From NCBI GenBank assembly GCA_009928665.1, contig SACF01000042.1:1-37703 (forward strand): DNA of 37,703 nucleotides. The letters are read 5' to 3'. Under the pieces are notes generated by a model. That model did not search any database, was not told the origin of the DNA, and worked only from the letters and a program-made list of their open reading frames with translations. This DNA is from Alphaproteobacteria bacterium (GTDB taxonomy: Bacteria; Bacteroidota; Bacteroidia; Bacteroidales; FEN-979). Position numbers and translations under genes: made by a program. This document shows, in pieces, positions 9,201-15,546 of this stretch; within the stretch, counting starts at the first letter, position 1; the number at the start of each line of letters is the position of its first letter.

Positions 9201-10929
9201 CCTGAGTACTTCCACGATTTTCACAGGAAACTCATTCAACCAGTTCATGTACAACGACATTCGCGACCGGACAGATGCCACAGCCTACCCTTTTTATGGC
9301 TTATACTCACAGGGCACCGCTGCCAATCCCAACCGAAACAATACCATCCGAAGCAATAACTTCATAAACTTCAACCGTTTCGGTGTCTTTATTAACAGTA
9401 CGGGGAACGGCGGCGACTGGATGATCATCGGGAACAGCATGTACAGCGATGCTGCCATTGAACCAACGAACTTTCAGACAGCCATCTATTTTGCTGCCGG
9501 CAATCTTTCCTTCGGAAATAAAATTTATTGCAATTACATCGGAGGGAGCAGTCCGCAATGCGGCGGGAATTATCTGAACAATCCCGGAACTTTTGATTAC
9601 ACGGGCATCTATATGGAGGCCGGTTCGGGGGGCAATAGCATATACAACAACACCATCCGCAATATTTTTCAGTCATCGGCTACCGCCGGATGGTTTTACG
9701 GAATTACCGTTGAGAACTGCTGTTGCGAAGTTTCAAATAACATGATCGGAGATGAAGATGTGGCGAAATCCATCCGCAATGCGTCAGGCTCAACTTCAAT
9801 GGAAGGGATCCGGATTAATTCCCCGACCTCGACCTGCCTGGTCAGGAACAATGTCATCTGTAATATTGCCTTCACTGCTACCAGCGGTTATCCGGCTGCC
9901 ACCGGGATTTTTGCAGAAAATGCCCATCTACACAATAACCGCATCTCCGGGATAGGTAATACAACCTCTTCTGTTGTATCCCCGACAATCATAGGGATTT
10001 ACCTCAACACATCGAACGAGGCGATCAATGAAATCTTTAACAACTCCGTGGCCATCGACGGCGGTTCTTCTGCCGATCCGACGATCTACGGAGTGTATGA
10101 TTACAGCGGAACGACTGATGCTTACCTGTTTTACCACAACTCCGTAAGCATTGCCGGCGGGCCGCAGGGGAATACCGCTCAAATCAACCATCCGGCATCG
10201 CCAGAGATTTATTATAACCAGACTACGGCATTGTACCGGAACAGCGATGCTTCCTTCGACATGAAAAACAATTCGCTGGCTAATTTCAGGTCAACCATCG
10301 CCAACGCCAATAACTATTGTTTTGAATTCAGCGATACCTTGAATTTTATTTCCGATTACAACGATTTGTACGCAGGAAATGACAGTCTGGGTATTTTCGA
10401 CGGAACATATTTTCCGACCATCAGCGGCTGGCGTACGTTCAGCGACAGGGATCACAACTCCGTCAGCGCTGATCCTCAATACACGGATGTCACGGACGAT
10501 CTGCAACCCCTCGCCGGATCGCCGCTTGCAGGCGCCGGTACAGGGCTGGCGGAAGTGACAGATGACATTGACGGGAATCCACGCAACCCATCAACCCCGA
10601 CCATCGGTTGTTATGAAATGGCCAATCCAACGGATAAAACCTGGAACGGATCCCAATCTGCAGATTGGGGAACCGGAGATAACTGGACACCCGCGGGTGT
10701 TCCGACTGCCACCGATAATATACGCATCCCGGGAGGAACACCATTTCCTTGCAATATTGCTGATTCAGGACGTATTTGCAAAAATATGGTGATCGGCACA
10801 GATGGAATCCTTACCCTGACCAGTTCGGGATCATTGACCGTAATGGGGAACCTGACGATTGGTCAAGGCGGCACCCTTACCAACGACGGGATCATCGACC
10901 TTAAAGGGAACCTAACCAACCAGAATTGA
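3235..10929 (+). CDS. Giant secreted multi-domain beta-helix surface protein (2,564 residues)
   Basis: Probable cell-surface or extracellular protein. Order seen: signal peptide (residues 1-19, ending LHAQ); a beta-sandwich with FTFYYMGTPY and IAPLWDD (about 20-225); a fibronectin type III domain (about 233-330); a first NWTDPLTWSTGIVPTSLDNV motif (about 342-362) leading into a long Gly/Thr/Asn-rich beta-helical stretch; a region around 1095-1235 resembling the BNR-associated N-terminal domain; then two related modules starting near 1239 and 1846. Each module opens with GVITVGTGG-Y-PNLTG, runs into a right-handed beta-helix with many NN turns, and closes with a D-L-(H/Q)...SP...AG...D-G/V-R motif (near 1678 and 2422). 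It ends with a second ADWGTGDNWTPAGVPTATDN motif (about 2470) and a short repeat tail. There is no T9SS sorting domain at the C-terminus, unlike the other large proteins here. Adhesion or polysaccharide binding is a guess from architecture. Confidence 0.85.
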   Translation: MRAVILIFTLFLVFNLHAQVLTNYQFGASPGTFVQLTGASTMPLSGGNTDDGWFNAIPLGFTFYYMGTPYTTVSASTKGWMTFGQNIANAAPTNSLTSGGTRPLIAPLWDDNDIQSAGNFSYKTTGTTPDRVFTAEWSTMKWKNTATAGGISFQAKLYESNGKVEFIYHPEAGTLASPSASIGITAAATGAGNYLSLNNATASPAVSSTVETTSINTKPADGQVYAFSPPPTTPDPPVSVSYTDITKTSLVVNWIDNSTTETFFTVYSSQDGISYTLLGKIASTTMASTGGSYSIDHAGLLPGVTYHYRIAANNEGTPPSAYLSGTQATLVPTEITSALSGNWTDPLTWSTGIVPTSLDNVTISNGTMVIINGAAECNALTVGQGISGILRFGTTAQSLTVIQGITIASAGTFDAGATGGGNLSHTLRIGGSAATALGTGSLTVNGVFDLYIGSSNGKCTVTFFGIPDASISGSGTIDFYRMVLNKGSVNATATTIPPILEILTACTGSGVATTGFIYTHTAGTVKIGGSFTQSNAVFTSSGYDIPLKGGFWLNNPNFTVNGLNGSPSNNGLLKLSAGIYNIGTTAGNSMSAAAGAVFLIENGTLNVTGRINTSNAVTWNQSGGTVNLTTVGNTSSNSPGFGLTNPSSIFTMSGGTICMVKANTGTIKIDYYNNASASTITGGLLQLGNNGSGSAQTFHIRGTAPNVTLTNLSANHNCNLTGALTIRGDLSLESTGTFSVNGNSLTMAGMNAANPGNITVGTGATFSINTSAAAFLSFTGFTGNQNLVNNGTIPGNQIAGLTINNTFGGAGTVTIPSGLTMLGDATLSLIKGNLNVGTGITAGTGGTTGFTYIRGDGLIIGSLTQNYGSGIVNYTYNGTNPQTTDTELPEAINGNLTIANSSGVTLGAPLSAGKLTLTAGTLFTSSTNILSLTGTNPADLVYTAGQVNGPIQRTLPSLQATGTTWLFPLGKAGYRPIEIVNPVTGSGSEVVIRAEVFDEGAGGTPGPSMVSISGTRYWQLTAESGGANLTGFAVRLTEEGLTTNSGIAKSEVKTGTYDLVSITGPAGNTLISGTLSSLSYFTTGDKKMNYAGSTTTQASTAFVREGAANQEIIGIQVVTSGNLDPAILTSMTFNTNGTTRVADIAGAKVYYTGTTNVFSTASPFGSIFTSPSGTFTITGSQVLAEGINYFWLAYDIALGVVDDDLVDAECNSITLRGVVYTPDVEAPGGGRTVKASLNGVITVGTGGVYPNLTGAGGLAEKIAQVGLKGDVTATVVSDISEPGTNAVTQWYEAGGTGFTLSVVPDAAVNRTLSGSFVGGLIRFSNAKRVTFDGRYNGEGRYLTIINTATSGTIAAIQLIGTAPGEGSANITIRDCRISTGHNGSTSYAVSIGGSTPGNAGYDHDQVSIINCLISKATTGIYAGGNAAGQNDGLVIAGDSIGSVTSGNEITRYGITLSQCPDVVISNNRVFNIINSSNEPQGINVSAGCISATIAGNQVTGISYTGTSFTGSTGIRIAPGYVSSNILVYNNIVTDITALGSSNLGSAGIAGIRLDNGNGITLCYNSINLFGNVSHSSSGDVSAALYISAQGGITLKNNIFSNSILNTAAGATAYAIYSFMGRAGFTFIDNNDYYAGGSQGRLGFCDYSNASTMAQWRLITNQDAHSSGEDPVFAGTTDLHIDLTSPAYKTAIPVAGITTDYENVTRNAITPCMGALETAADIRGPFIVYTGLANTASTGSRTLVVTVTDSTGVPTFGPGLPVLYWNINRGAWYATTGIFLGGNQYQFTFGSGVSVFDSVFYFIAAQDTRPMPNVSVQPSEGASGFTYNPPACSVKPSSPSAYRIVPGLSGVITVGTGGHYPNLTGTGGLFEAANNYILTGSVNATVISDLEEPGTIQLFSWKEEGAGNYTLSIIPDGSTERLISGNAANALITLNGAKRLVINGGAGDTVSKYLRIRNTNNSAPGIRFLNGSQNNVIRNCIIESGYYAIHLSTSTIFTGNSFNQFMYNDIRDRTDATAYPFYGLYSQGTAANPNRNNTIRSNNFINFNRFGVFINSTGNGGDWMIIGNSMYSDAAIEPTNFQTAIYFAAGNLSFGNKIYCNYIGGSSPQCGGNYLNNPGTFDYTGIYMEAGSGGNSIYNNTIRNIFQSSATAGWFYGITVENCCCEVSNNMIGDEDVAKSIRNASGSTSMEGIRINSPTSTCLVRNNVICNIAFTATSGYPAATGIFAENAHLHNNRISGIGNTTSSVVSPTIIGIYLNTSNEAINEIFNNSVAIDGGSSADPTIYGVYDYSGTTDAYLFYHNSVSIAGGPQGNTAQINHPASPEIYYNQTTALYRNSDASFDMKNNSLANFRSTIANANNYCFEFSDTLNFISDYNDLYAGNDSLGIFDGTYFPTISGWRTFSDRDHNSVSADPQYTDVTDDLQPLAGSPLAGAGTGLAEVTDDIDGNPRNPSTPTIGCYEMANPTDKTWNGSQSADWGTGDNWTPAGVPTATDNIRIPGGTPFPCNIADSGRICKNMVIGTDGILTLTSSGSLTVMGNLTIGQGGTLTNDGIIDLKGNLTNQN

Positions 10930-10962
10930 TGAAGGAACGCGTTGCAGTTGAAATGGCCCGGA

Positions 10963-11877
10963 CTATTTCTCCTCCACCTTTTCGCTCAGCGATTTAAAGC
11001 CTTTGCCTAAGATCTCGTAGGCTTCGAGCACGGCGATAAAGGCGTTTGGGTCGATGCGGTTCACATACTCTTCGAGCAGGTACATTTCACGTGGACTGAG
11101 GACGGTGAAGATGATCTGTTTTTCGGCATGATTATACATTCCTTCGCCATTCAGGAAGGTGCCTCCCCGCTTGAGATCGTTGATAATACTGTCACGGATC
11201 TCCTCGTGTTTGTCGGAAATGATGAAGAGGGTCTTGTCGTAATTGAAACCGTGGAGGGTGAAATCGATGACCTTGCCGATGACGAAGATCGTGATGAAGC
11301 TGAAGAGGGGGATTCGCCAGTCGCCGAATACCAGGAGACTGCCCAGCACGATGACTCCGTCGACCATCATCATGAGCTGGCCCGACGGCAGTCGGGTGTA
11401 CTTCTGGAGGATCATCGCGATCACGTCGCTGCCCCCGCTGGTGGCCTTTGCCTTGAATGTCAGCGCCACACCGACCCCGACGAAAAGTCCGCCAAAGATG
11501 GAAGAGACCAGCGTTTCGCCCTCCACCAGCGGTTTTGATCCATAGAAATAGTAAAGCCCGTCAACGTAAAAGGAGGTAAGTACGAATGCTACCACTGTCT
11601 TTACGCCAAACCGTGGCCCCAACAACTTTGTCCCGATCAGGGTGAGCGGAATATTGAAGGCCAGTGCGGTCAAACCGATCGGGGTGCCGAGCAGGTAGTG
11701 CAGCATGATGGAAATACCGTAAATTCCGCCCGGGACGATCTTATCAGGGCTGATGAACATAACATACCCGACGGAAACCAGAAAGGTTCCGATGGTGATT
11801 TGCAGGTAGGATTTGAACCAGCGGGCCGAGAAGAGCTTCTCGCTCTGGAATATCGATGGGATGATGCGGGGCTTCAT
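10963..11877 (-). CDS. YitT family membrane protein with C-terminal DUF2179 domain
   Basis: A 304-residue integral membrane protein. The N-terminal two thirds carry five or six helices with hallmarks of the YitT/DUF161 family: an early FISPDKIVPGGIYGISIMLHYLLGTPIG-type segment, then KAKATSGGSDVIAMILQKY and LPSGQLMMMVDG. The last about 90 residues form the cytosolic DUF2179 domain (DKTLFIISDKHEEIRDSI, GGTFLNGEGMY, LSPREMYLLEEYVNRIDPNAF), ending in a basic tail. The family is widespread, and its transported substrate is not established. The ORF is open for 53 more codons upstream, but those codons overlap an MBL-fold remnant in another frame, so I take the ATG at 11877, directly before the basic N-terminus MKPRIIPS. 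It lies 22 bases downstream of that remnant and probably shares its promoter. It converges on the giant gene with a 33-base gap. Confidence 0.87.
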   Translation of the reverse strand: MKPRIIPSIFQSEKLFSARWFKSYLQITIGTFLVSVGYVMFISPDKIVPGGIYGISIMLHYLLGTPIGLTALAFNIPLTLIGTKLLGPRFGVKTVVAFVLTSFYVDGLYYFYGSKPLVEGETLVSSIFGGLFVGVGVALTFKAKATSGGSDVIAMILQKYTRLPSGQLMMMVDGVIVLGSLLVFGDWRIPLFSFITIFVIGKVIDFTLHGFNYDKTLFIISDKHEEIRDSIINDLKRGGTFLNGEGMYNHAEKQIIFTVLSPREMYLLEEYVNRIDPNAFIAVLEAYEILGKGFKSLSEKVEEK

Positions 11878-11899
11878 GGGTAAGAATTTTGTTCCTTTT

Positions 11900-12112
11900 T
11901 CATTTTCCGGTGAGAACCGTGACATGCTTTGTTTGCAAGAGTTCCGTGAATTTCCGGGAATCATCCGCTGAACCTTCATACAATCCGTAATGGATGGGGA
12001 TGGCAACCATAGCTTTGGTATCGAGTACTGCCTCAACGGCCTCTTCCACGCTGTTCATGGTGTATTTCTGACCCAACGGAACCAGGATAATTTCACAAGG
12101 TACCTCTTTCAT
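11900..12112 (-). pseudogene. C-terminal third of a UlaG-like MBL-fold metal-dependent hydrolase
   Basis: A 70-residue ORF that reads like the end of a metallo-beta-lactamase-fold hydrolase of the UlaG/UPF0173 type: ILVPLGQKYTMNSVEEAVEA, then KAMVAIPIHYGLYEGSADD, then a short helix and the terminal strand HVTVLTGK. In full-length relatives (about 210-240 residues) the LPxGxxYTM segment comes at about residue 150 and the P-x-H-Y-G histidine is the last metal ligand. All earlier ligands (the HxHxDH motif) are missing. An ATG sits right at the truncated start and a good Bacteroidetes-type promoter lies 23 bases upstream, so the remnant may still be transcribed as the leader of the YitT gene. A residual function as a small protein is possible but nothing shows it. 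Confidence 0.62.
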
Positions 12113-12134
12113 TTCGGGCAGTGAAAAACCTTTC

Positions 12135-12165
12135 TAAAAGTATAAAATTTTACTGCTGTGGCAAA
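12135..12165 (-). promoter_or_regulatory. Bacteroidetes-type promoter for the MBL remnant/YitT unit
   Basis: Read on the minus strand: TTTG (12162-12165), exactly 19 bases, then TACTTTTA (12135-12142). The consensus is TTTG-N19-TAnnTTTG, so only the last base differs. The predicted start of transcription is about 15-20 bases before the ATG at 12112. Confidence 0.5.
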
Positions 12166-12270
12166 TCATAATATTGAGACGGACGGAGGAACTTTACTTT
12201 AGCAGAAGTGCTTACTTTTGAGCATTGCCAAAAAAGAAGCGGTTCGAAACGCAGAAAGTTAAAAAGTCAC

Positions 12271-13035
12271 ATGCAGAGGAAGAGTGGAAAACCGAAAGCG
12301 GTGATGGCCTGGAGCGGTGGAAAGGACTCGGCCTTTTGCCTTTACAAGGTCAGGCAGCTGGAACTGTTCGATGTCGTATACTTGCTCACCACCCTCAGTG
12401 AACAGCACCGTCGCATCTCGATGCACGGGATCCGTGAGGAGTTGCTGGACCGCCAGGCTGAATCCATCGGTCTCCCTTTGCTCAAGGTATGGGTATCGGA
12501 AGGGACGAACGCGGAATATGAGCGACAGATGGCCGCTACGCTGGCAAAGGTCCGGTCGGAGGGGGTCCGGCACATCATTTTCGGCGATATATTCCTTGAG
12601 GATCTTCGTGCCTACCGGGAACAGAACCTGGCCAGGGTTGGAATGGAGGCGGTATTCCCGCTGTGGAAGTCTGACACCGGTCAGCTGATCCGTGAATTCG
12701 TTGACTGCGGCTTCAGAACCATCGTGTGTTGCACCAACGACGCCTTTCTTGGTAATGAGTGGCTCGGGCGGGAGATCGACGGTGCTTTCATCCATGACCT
12801 TCCATCGATGGTGGATCCCTGCGGCGAAAATGGCGAGTATCACACCTTTTGTTATAAAGGATCTGTGTTCCGGGAGCCGGTTGGATTCATCAGGGGCGAG
12901 AAAGTTTTCAGGCCGCTGGATTTGAAGCCTGCTCCCGGTGATACCCCGGAGGACCAGCCGGTGACGCAGGGATTCTGGTTTTACGACCTTGAATTGCCGA
13001 AGCAAAATGGTAAAGATATTGAACGTGAACCGTAG
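12271..13035 (+). CDS. Dph6-like PP-loop ATPase (diphthine-ammonia ligase family)
   Basis: An adenine-nucleotide alpha-hydrolase of about 254 residues. The N-terminal PP-loop SGGKDSA follows the strand KAVMAW at about residues 11-24. Further family features are SMHGIREELLDRQAESIGLP, a GDIFLEDLRAYRE segment, and the C-terminal signature CGENGEYHTF. In archaea and eukaryotes this family amidates diphthine on elongation factor 2. Bacteria lack diphthamide, so the bacterial reaction is probably another ATP-dependent amidation or thiolation. The ORF can be opened at a GTG at 12208, but the ATG at 12271 directly precedes the basic residues leading into the first strand, and a TACTTTTG element at 12213-12220 could be a -7 box that would place the transcript start after 12208. 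It is divergent from the MBL remnant/YitT unit. Confidence 0.8.
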   Translation: MQRKSGKPKAVMAWSGGKDSAFCLYKVRQLELFDVVYLLTTLSEQHRRISMHGIREELLDRQAESIGLPLLKVWVSEGTNAEYERQMAATLAKVRSEGVRHIIFGDIFLEDLRAYREQNLARVGMEAVFPLWKSDTGQLIREFVDCGFRTIVCCTNDAFLGNEWLGREIDGAFIHDLPSMVDPCGENGEYHTFCYKGSVFREPVGFIRGEKVFRPLDLKPAPGDTPEDQPVTQGFWFYDLELPKQNGKDIEREP

Positions 13036-13040
13036 AACGA

Positions 13041-13151
13041 ATGTCGGATTTCACATCCCGAAGATTGAAAACCACGGTTATTTTGTACCTTCTGATGTGC
13101 ACTGCCATCGTCACAGCAGGGCAATCTGCCGATTCGGCGATCCGTCTATGA
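13041..13151 (+). pseudogene. Signal-peptide remnant of a secreted protein
   Basis: A 36-codon ORF six bases after the Dph6-like gene: a basic start (MSDFTSRRLKTT), a hydrophobic core (VILYLLMCTAIV) and a cleavage-like TAGQSA, then a stop. It has the shape of a complete Sec signal peptide with no mature protein. In another frame immediately after the stop the reading NEVVYPEGSYWADYS continues to the end of the next gene on the other strand, which hints at a frameshifted, truncated secreted protein. The family is not recognisable. Confidence 0.35.
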
Positions 13152-13197
13152 AACCGTTCAACGAGGTGGTTTACCCTGAAGGATCTTACTGGGCCGA

Positions 13198-15309
13198 CTA
13201 TTCCCTCACCAGGTTCACCACCTTTCTGATCCTGTATTCATTTTCGCATTCAAGGACAAAAATGTAAAGTCCCGAAGGCAGGATGGTGTCGTTACCGGAG
13301 GCGCCATTCCAGATCACCCGGTGAGGACCCTCGACGAAATCAGGCAGTGTAAGGCATTTGACGCCCTTCTCATTGAATATCGAAAGTGTAGCGGTTTTAC
13401 CTTGGGGAACGTTGAATTCGATTGCCGTTTCCCTGAAAAATGGATTCGGATTGCATTTGATGATCCGGAACCCGGAATTTTCCTGCGGCAGATCGTTCGA
13501 TCCGACCATGGGGATATGGAGCCGGACCAACCAGGCATCGCTTTCGCCGGCGCCATAAGAAAAGGTGTGCCCGGCTATCAACAGGTCATTTTCTCCCACA
13601 CGACAAACCGCGTTTCCCCAATCTGATGAGGTACCTCCGTAGCTTCCCGACCACAGAACATTACCGGTTGTATCGACCTGGCAGAAATACAGATCGTTGG
13701 TTCTGTCGGCAGGATACTTCAGGTTTCCGCAGATCAGGTAAGTCCCGTCGGCTAGTTCGCATAGGCCTTTGCCGTATTCATAATAGTTTGCAGGGGATTC
13801 GATATTTTTTTGCCAGATGAGATTTCCTGCCGGATCGGTCTTTACCAGGTATATGTTCAGGAAATCAACTCCATGGATATCGGAATCGCCGGAGATCAGA
13901 TACCCCCCATCACCCGTCTCTATCACAGTATAGCATTCCTGGTATCCGTCATTCCCGTATGTTTTGGACCAATTTACATTTCCTGCCGTATCGGTGCAAA
14001 CCAACCAGTAATCCCTGTTCCCCGCACCCAATGAGCCGGTCGATCCCAGGATGACATAATCCCCATCGCTGTTGACCAGCGCCTGTTTCCCCAGTTCCGA
14101 GGAGGTTCCGCCATAGGTACGGATCCACTTCTGGTTTCCGGCTGCATCGGTCTTAATAAGCATAATATCATCTTCGCCTGCTCCCAGGCTTTGAGTATAA
14201 CCGCAAACAATGACCGATCCGTCGGGAACCTGTACGACCGACTTGCCTACTTCAATATCAGATCCACCGAAGGTTCGGCGCCACTGTTCATTGCCATCAG
14301 CATCTGTTTTATAAAGAATCAGATCTTTCGACAGAGTTCCATAACCGGTGGTATATCCGGTGATGTAATACCCGCCGCCGGCCGCATTGCATAACCCGTA
14401 GGCATACTCCCAGCCGGATGAGCCGATGGTCTTAATCCACTGCTGGTTCCCATCGTCGTCAGTTTTGATCAGGAGAACATCGGAGCATCCGTTCCCCATC
14501 GACCAGGTATATCCCGCCATCAGGAATCCGCCGTCGGGTGTCTGTATCATGGCTCTTGCCCCCTCTGATTCTTCTGCACCGTAAGTCTTCGACCACAAAA
14601 CATCACCTCCCGGTTTTTTTGCACCTTCACATTTCAATACCTTCTTCGCGACCGGGGCTTTTTTACCATCGGTCATCTCCATTGAGGTGATGACTGCCTC
14701 CATGTTTTCGATGTGATAGAACATTCCGCGGGTGGAGCTTACAATGTTCGAATCGATGACCGGCAGGGTGTCGCTGCCCATCCAGATGGCTCCTGCGGCT
14801 ATCATCTCGTTTTTTATGGCAGCAACTCCGGTCACTTTAATGCCTTGGGCGATGCCAGCTTCTTTAAATACCAATGGTCCGGCACAGGGAGCATAGATCG
14901 TTTTATTCAGTGAATCGGCCTCCCGGATCAAATTCATGACATGACTGTTGCTGATCAGGTCCTGGTATGCATTCCCATCTCTCCATCGCGACGGCATGAT
15001 GATCACTGCATCGTAGGCATCAAGATGGGTAACCTGGTCAAGCAGGGTATCGCAAACGAGCGGCTGTAACCCAAGCGACACGGCCCACGGGCATGGAGTG
15101 ACCGGGGAGGAGATACCGGCCACATCAAATGCAATCCCGTATTCTTCGAGATCATCCAGGTTAAAGTTATAATTCGCCCCGAGTTTAGCCGAGACCATCA
15201 CCAATACCCTTTTCCCCGGTATCGTATCGTAACGGATCAGAGCGGTGGATTTCATCACAGGGAAGATCCCTGAAAGTAGAATAATCAGCAAGAAAGAAGT
15301 TTTTTTCAT
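13198..15309 (-). CDS. Secreted DJ-1/PfpI domain fused to seven-repeat propeller with T9SS-type C-terminus
   Basis: A 703-residue exported protein. After a signal peptide (residues 1-23) comes a DJ-1/PfpI-type domain (about 32-215): strand KRVLVMVSAKLG, strand DAYDAVIIMPSRW, a nucleophile-elbow-like YAPCAGPLVFKEAGI with Cys142, then IKVTGVAA and the family-like IDSNIVSSTRGM. Residues 239-610 hold seven repeats of about 52 residues with the pattern W-x-K-T-Y-G-G...E-x-G...DGG...GYT-x-S-x-G-x-G-x-x-D...K-T-D-x-x-G-N, likely a seven-bladed beta-propeller. The last about 85 residues (CNPNPFFRETAIEFNVPQ ... LPSGLYIFVLE ... RKVVNLVRE) are a FlgD-like/T9SS type A sorting domain. The likely location is the cell surface. 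Catalytic activity (glyoxalase, amidase or protease) of the DJ-1 part is not shown. It is transcribed alone and is divergent from the histidine kinase. Confidence 0.85.
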   Translation of the reverse strand: MKKTSFLLIILLSGIFPVMKSTALIRYDTIPGKRVLVMVSAKLGANYNFNLDDLEEYGIAFDVAGISSPVTPCPWAVSLGLQPLVCDTLLDQVTHLDAYDAVIIMPSRWRDGNAYQDLISNSHVMNLIREADSLNKTIYAPCAGPLVFKEAGIAQGIKVTGVAAIKNEMIAAGAIWMGSDTLPVIDSNIVSSTRGMFYHIENMEAVITSMEMTDGKKAPVAKKVLKCEGAKKPGGDVLWSKTYGAEESEGARAMIQTPDGGFLMAGYTWSMGNGCSDVLLIKTDDDGNQQWIKTIGSSGWEYAYGLCNAAGGGYYITGYTTGYGTLSKDLILYKTDADGNEQWRRTFGGSDIEVGKSVVQVPDGSVIVCGYTQSLGAGEDDIMLIKTDAAGNQKWIRTYGGTSSELGKQALVNSDGDYVILGSTGSLGAGNRDYWLVCTDTAGNVNWSKTYGNDGYQECYTVIETGDGGYLISGDSDIHGVDFLNIYLVKTDPAGNLIWQKNIESPANYYEYGKGLCELADGTYLICGNLKYPADRTNDLYFCQVDTTGNVLWSGSYGGTSSDWGNAVCRVGENDLLIAGHTFSYGAGESDAWLVRLHIPMVGSNDLPQENSGFRIIKCNPNPFFRETAIEFNVPQGKTATLSIFNEKGVKCLTLPDFVEGPHRVIWNGASGNDTILPSGLYIFVLECENEYRIRKVVNLVRE

Positions 15310-15546
15310 CTTTTTTCCTGTAAAATTCGCTGTGTTGCATGATCCCTGAAAACCAATTATACAGATTTGTTGGAATTATCTGTTGACAGGCCATTCTTCG
15401 CGCCAATTGGCATTCACCGATTTTTTCAATAGTTCCGGCAGAATATTCAGACTTTCTGCCGATCTTGTCTCCCTGATTGTTCTGATGGGATGATTTTTCC
15501 CTAATTTTGATTTCAGGAAGCCCTCTTTCGCGGGTCCTTTCAGGTT

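Noticed and set aside
12259..13005. 248-codon minus-strand ORF opposite the Dph6-like gene
   Set aside because: The plus strand has the PP-loop and GENGEYHTF motifs; the minus reading shows no family pattern.
15502..15509. TAATTTTG as a promoter for the kinase
   Set aside because: The nearest TTG is 22 bases upstream, outside the usual spacing; noted under the kinase instead of as a feature.
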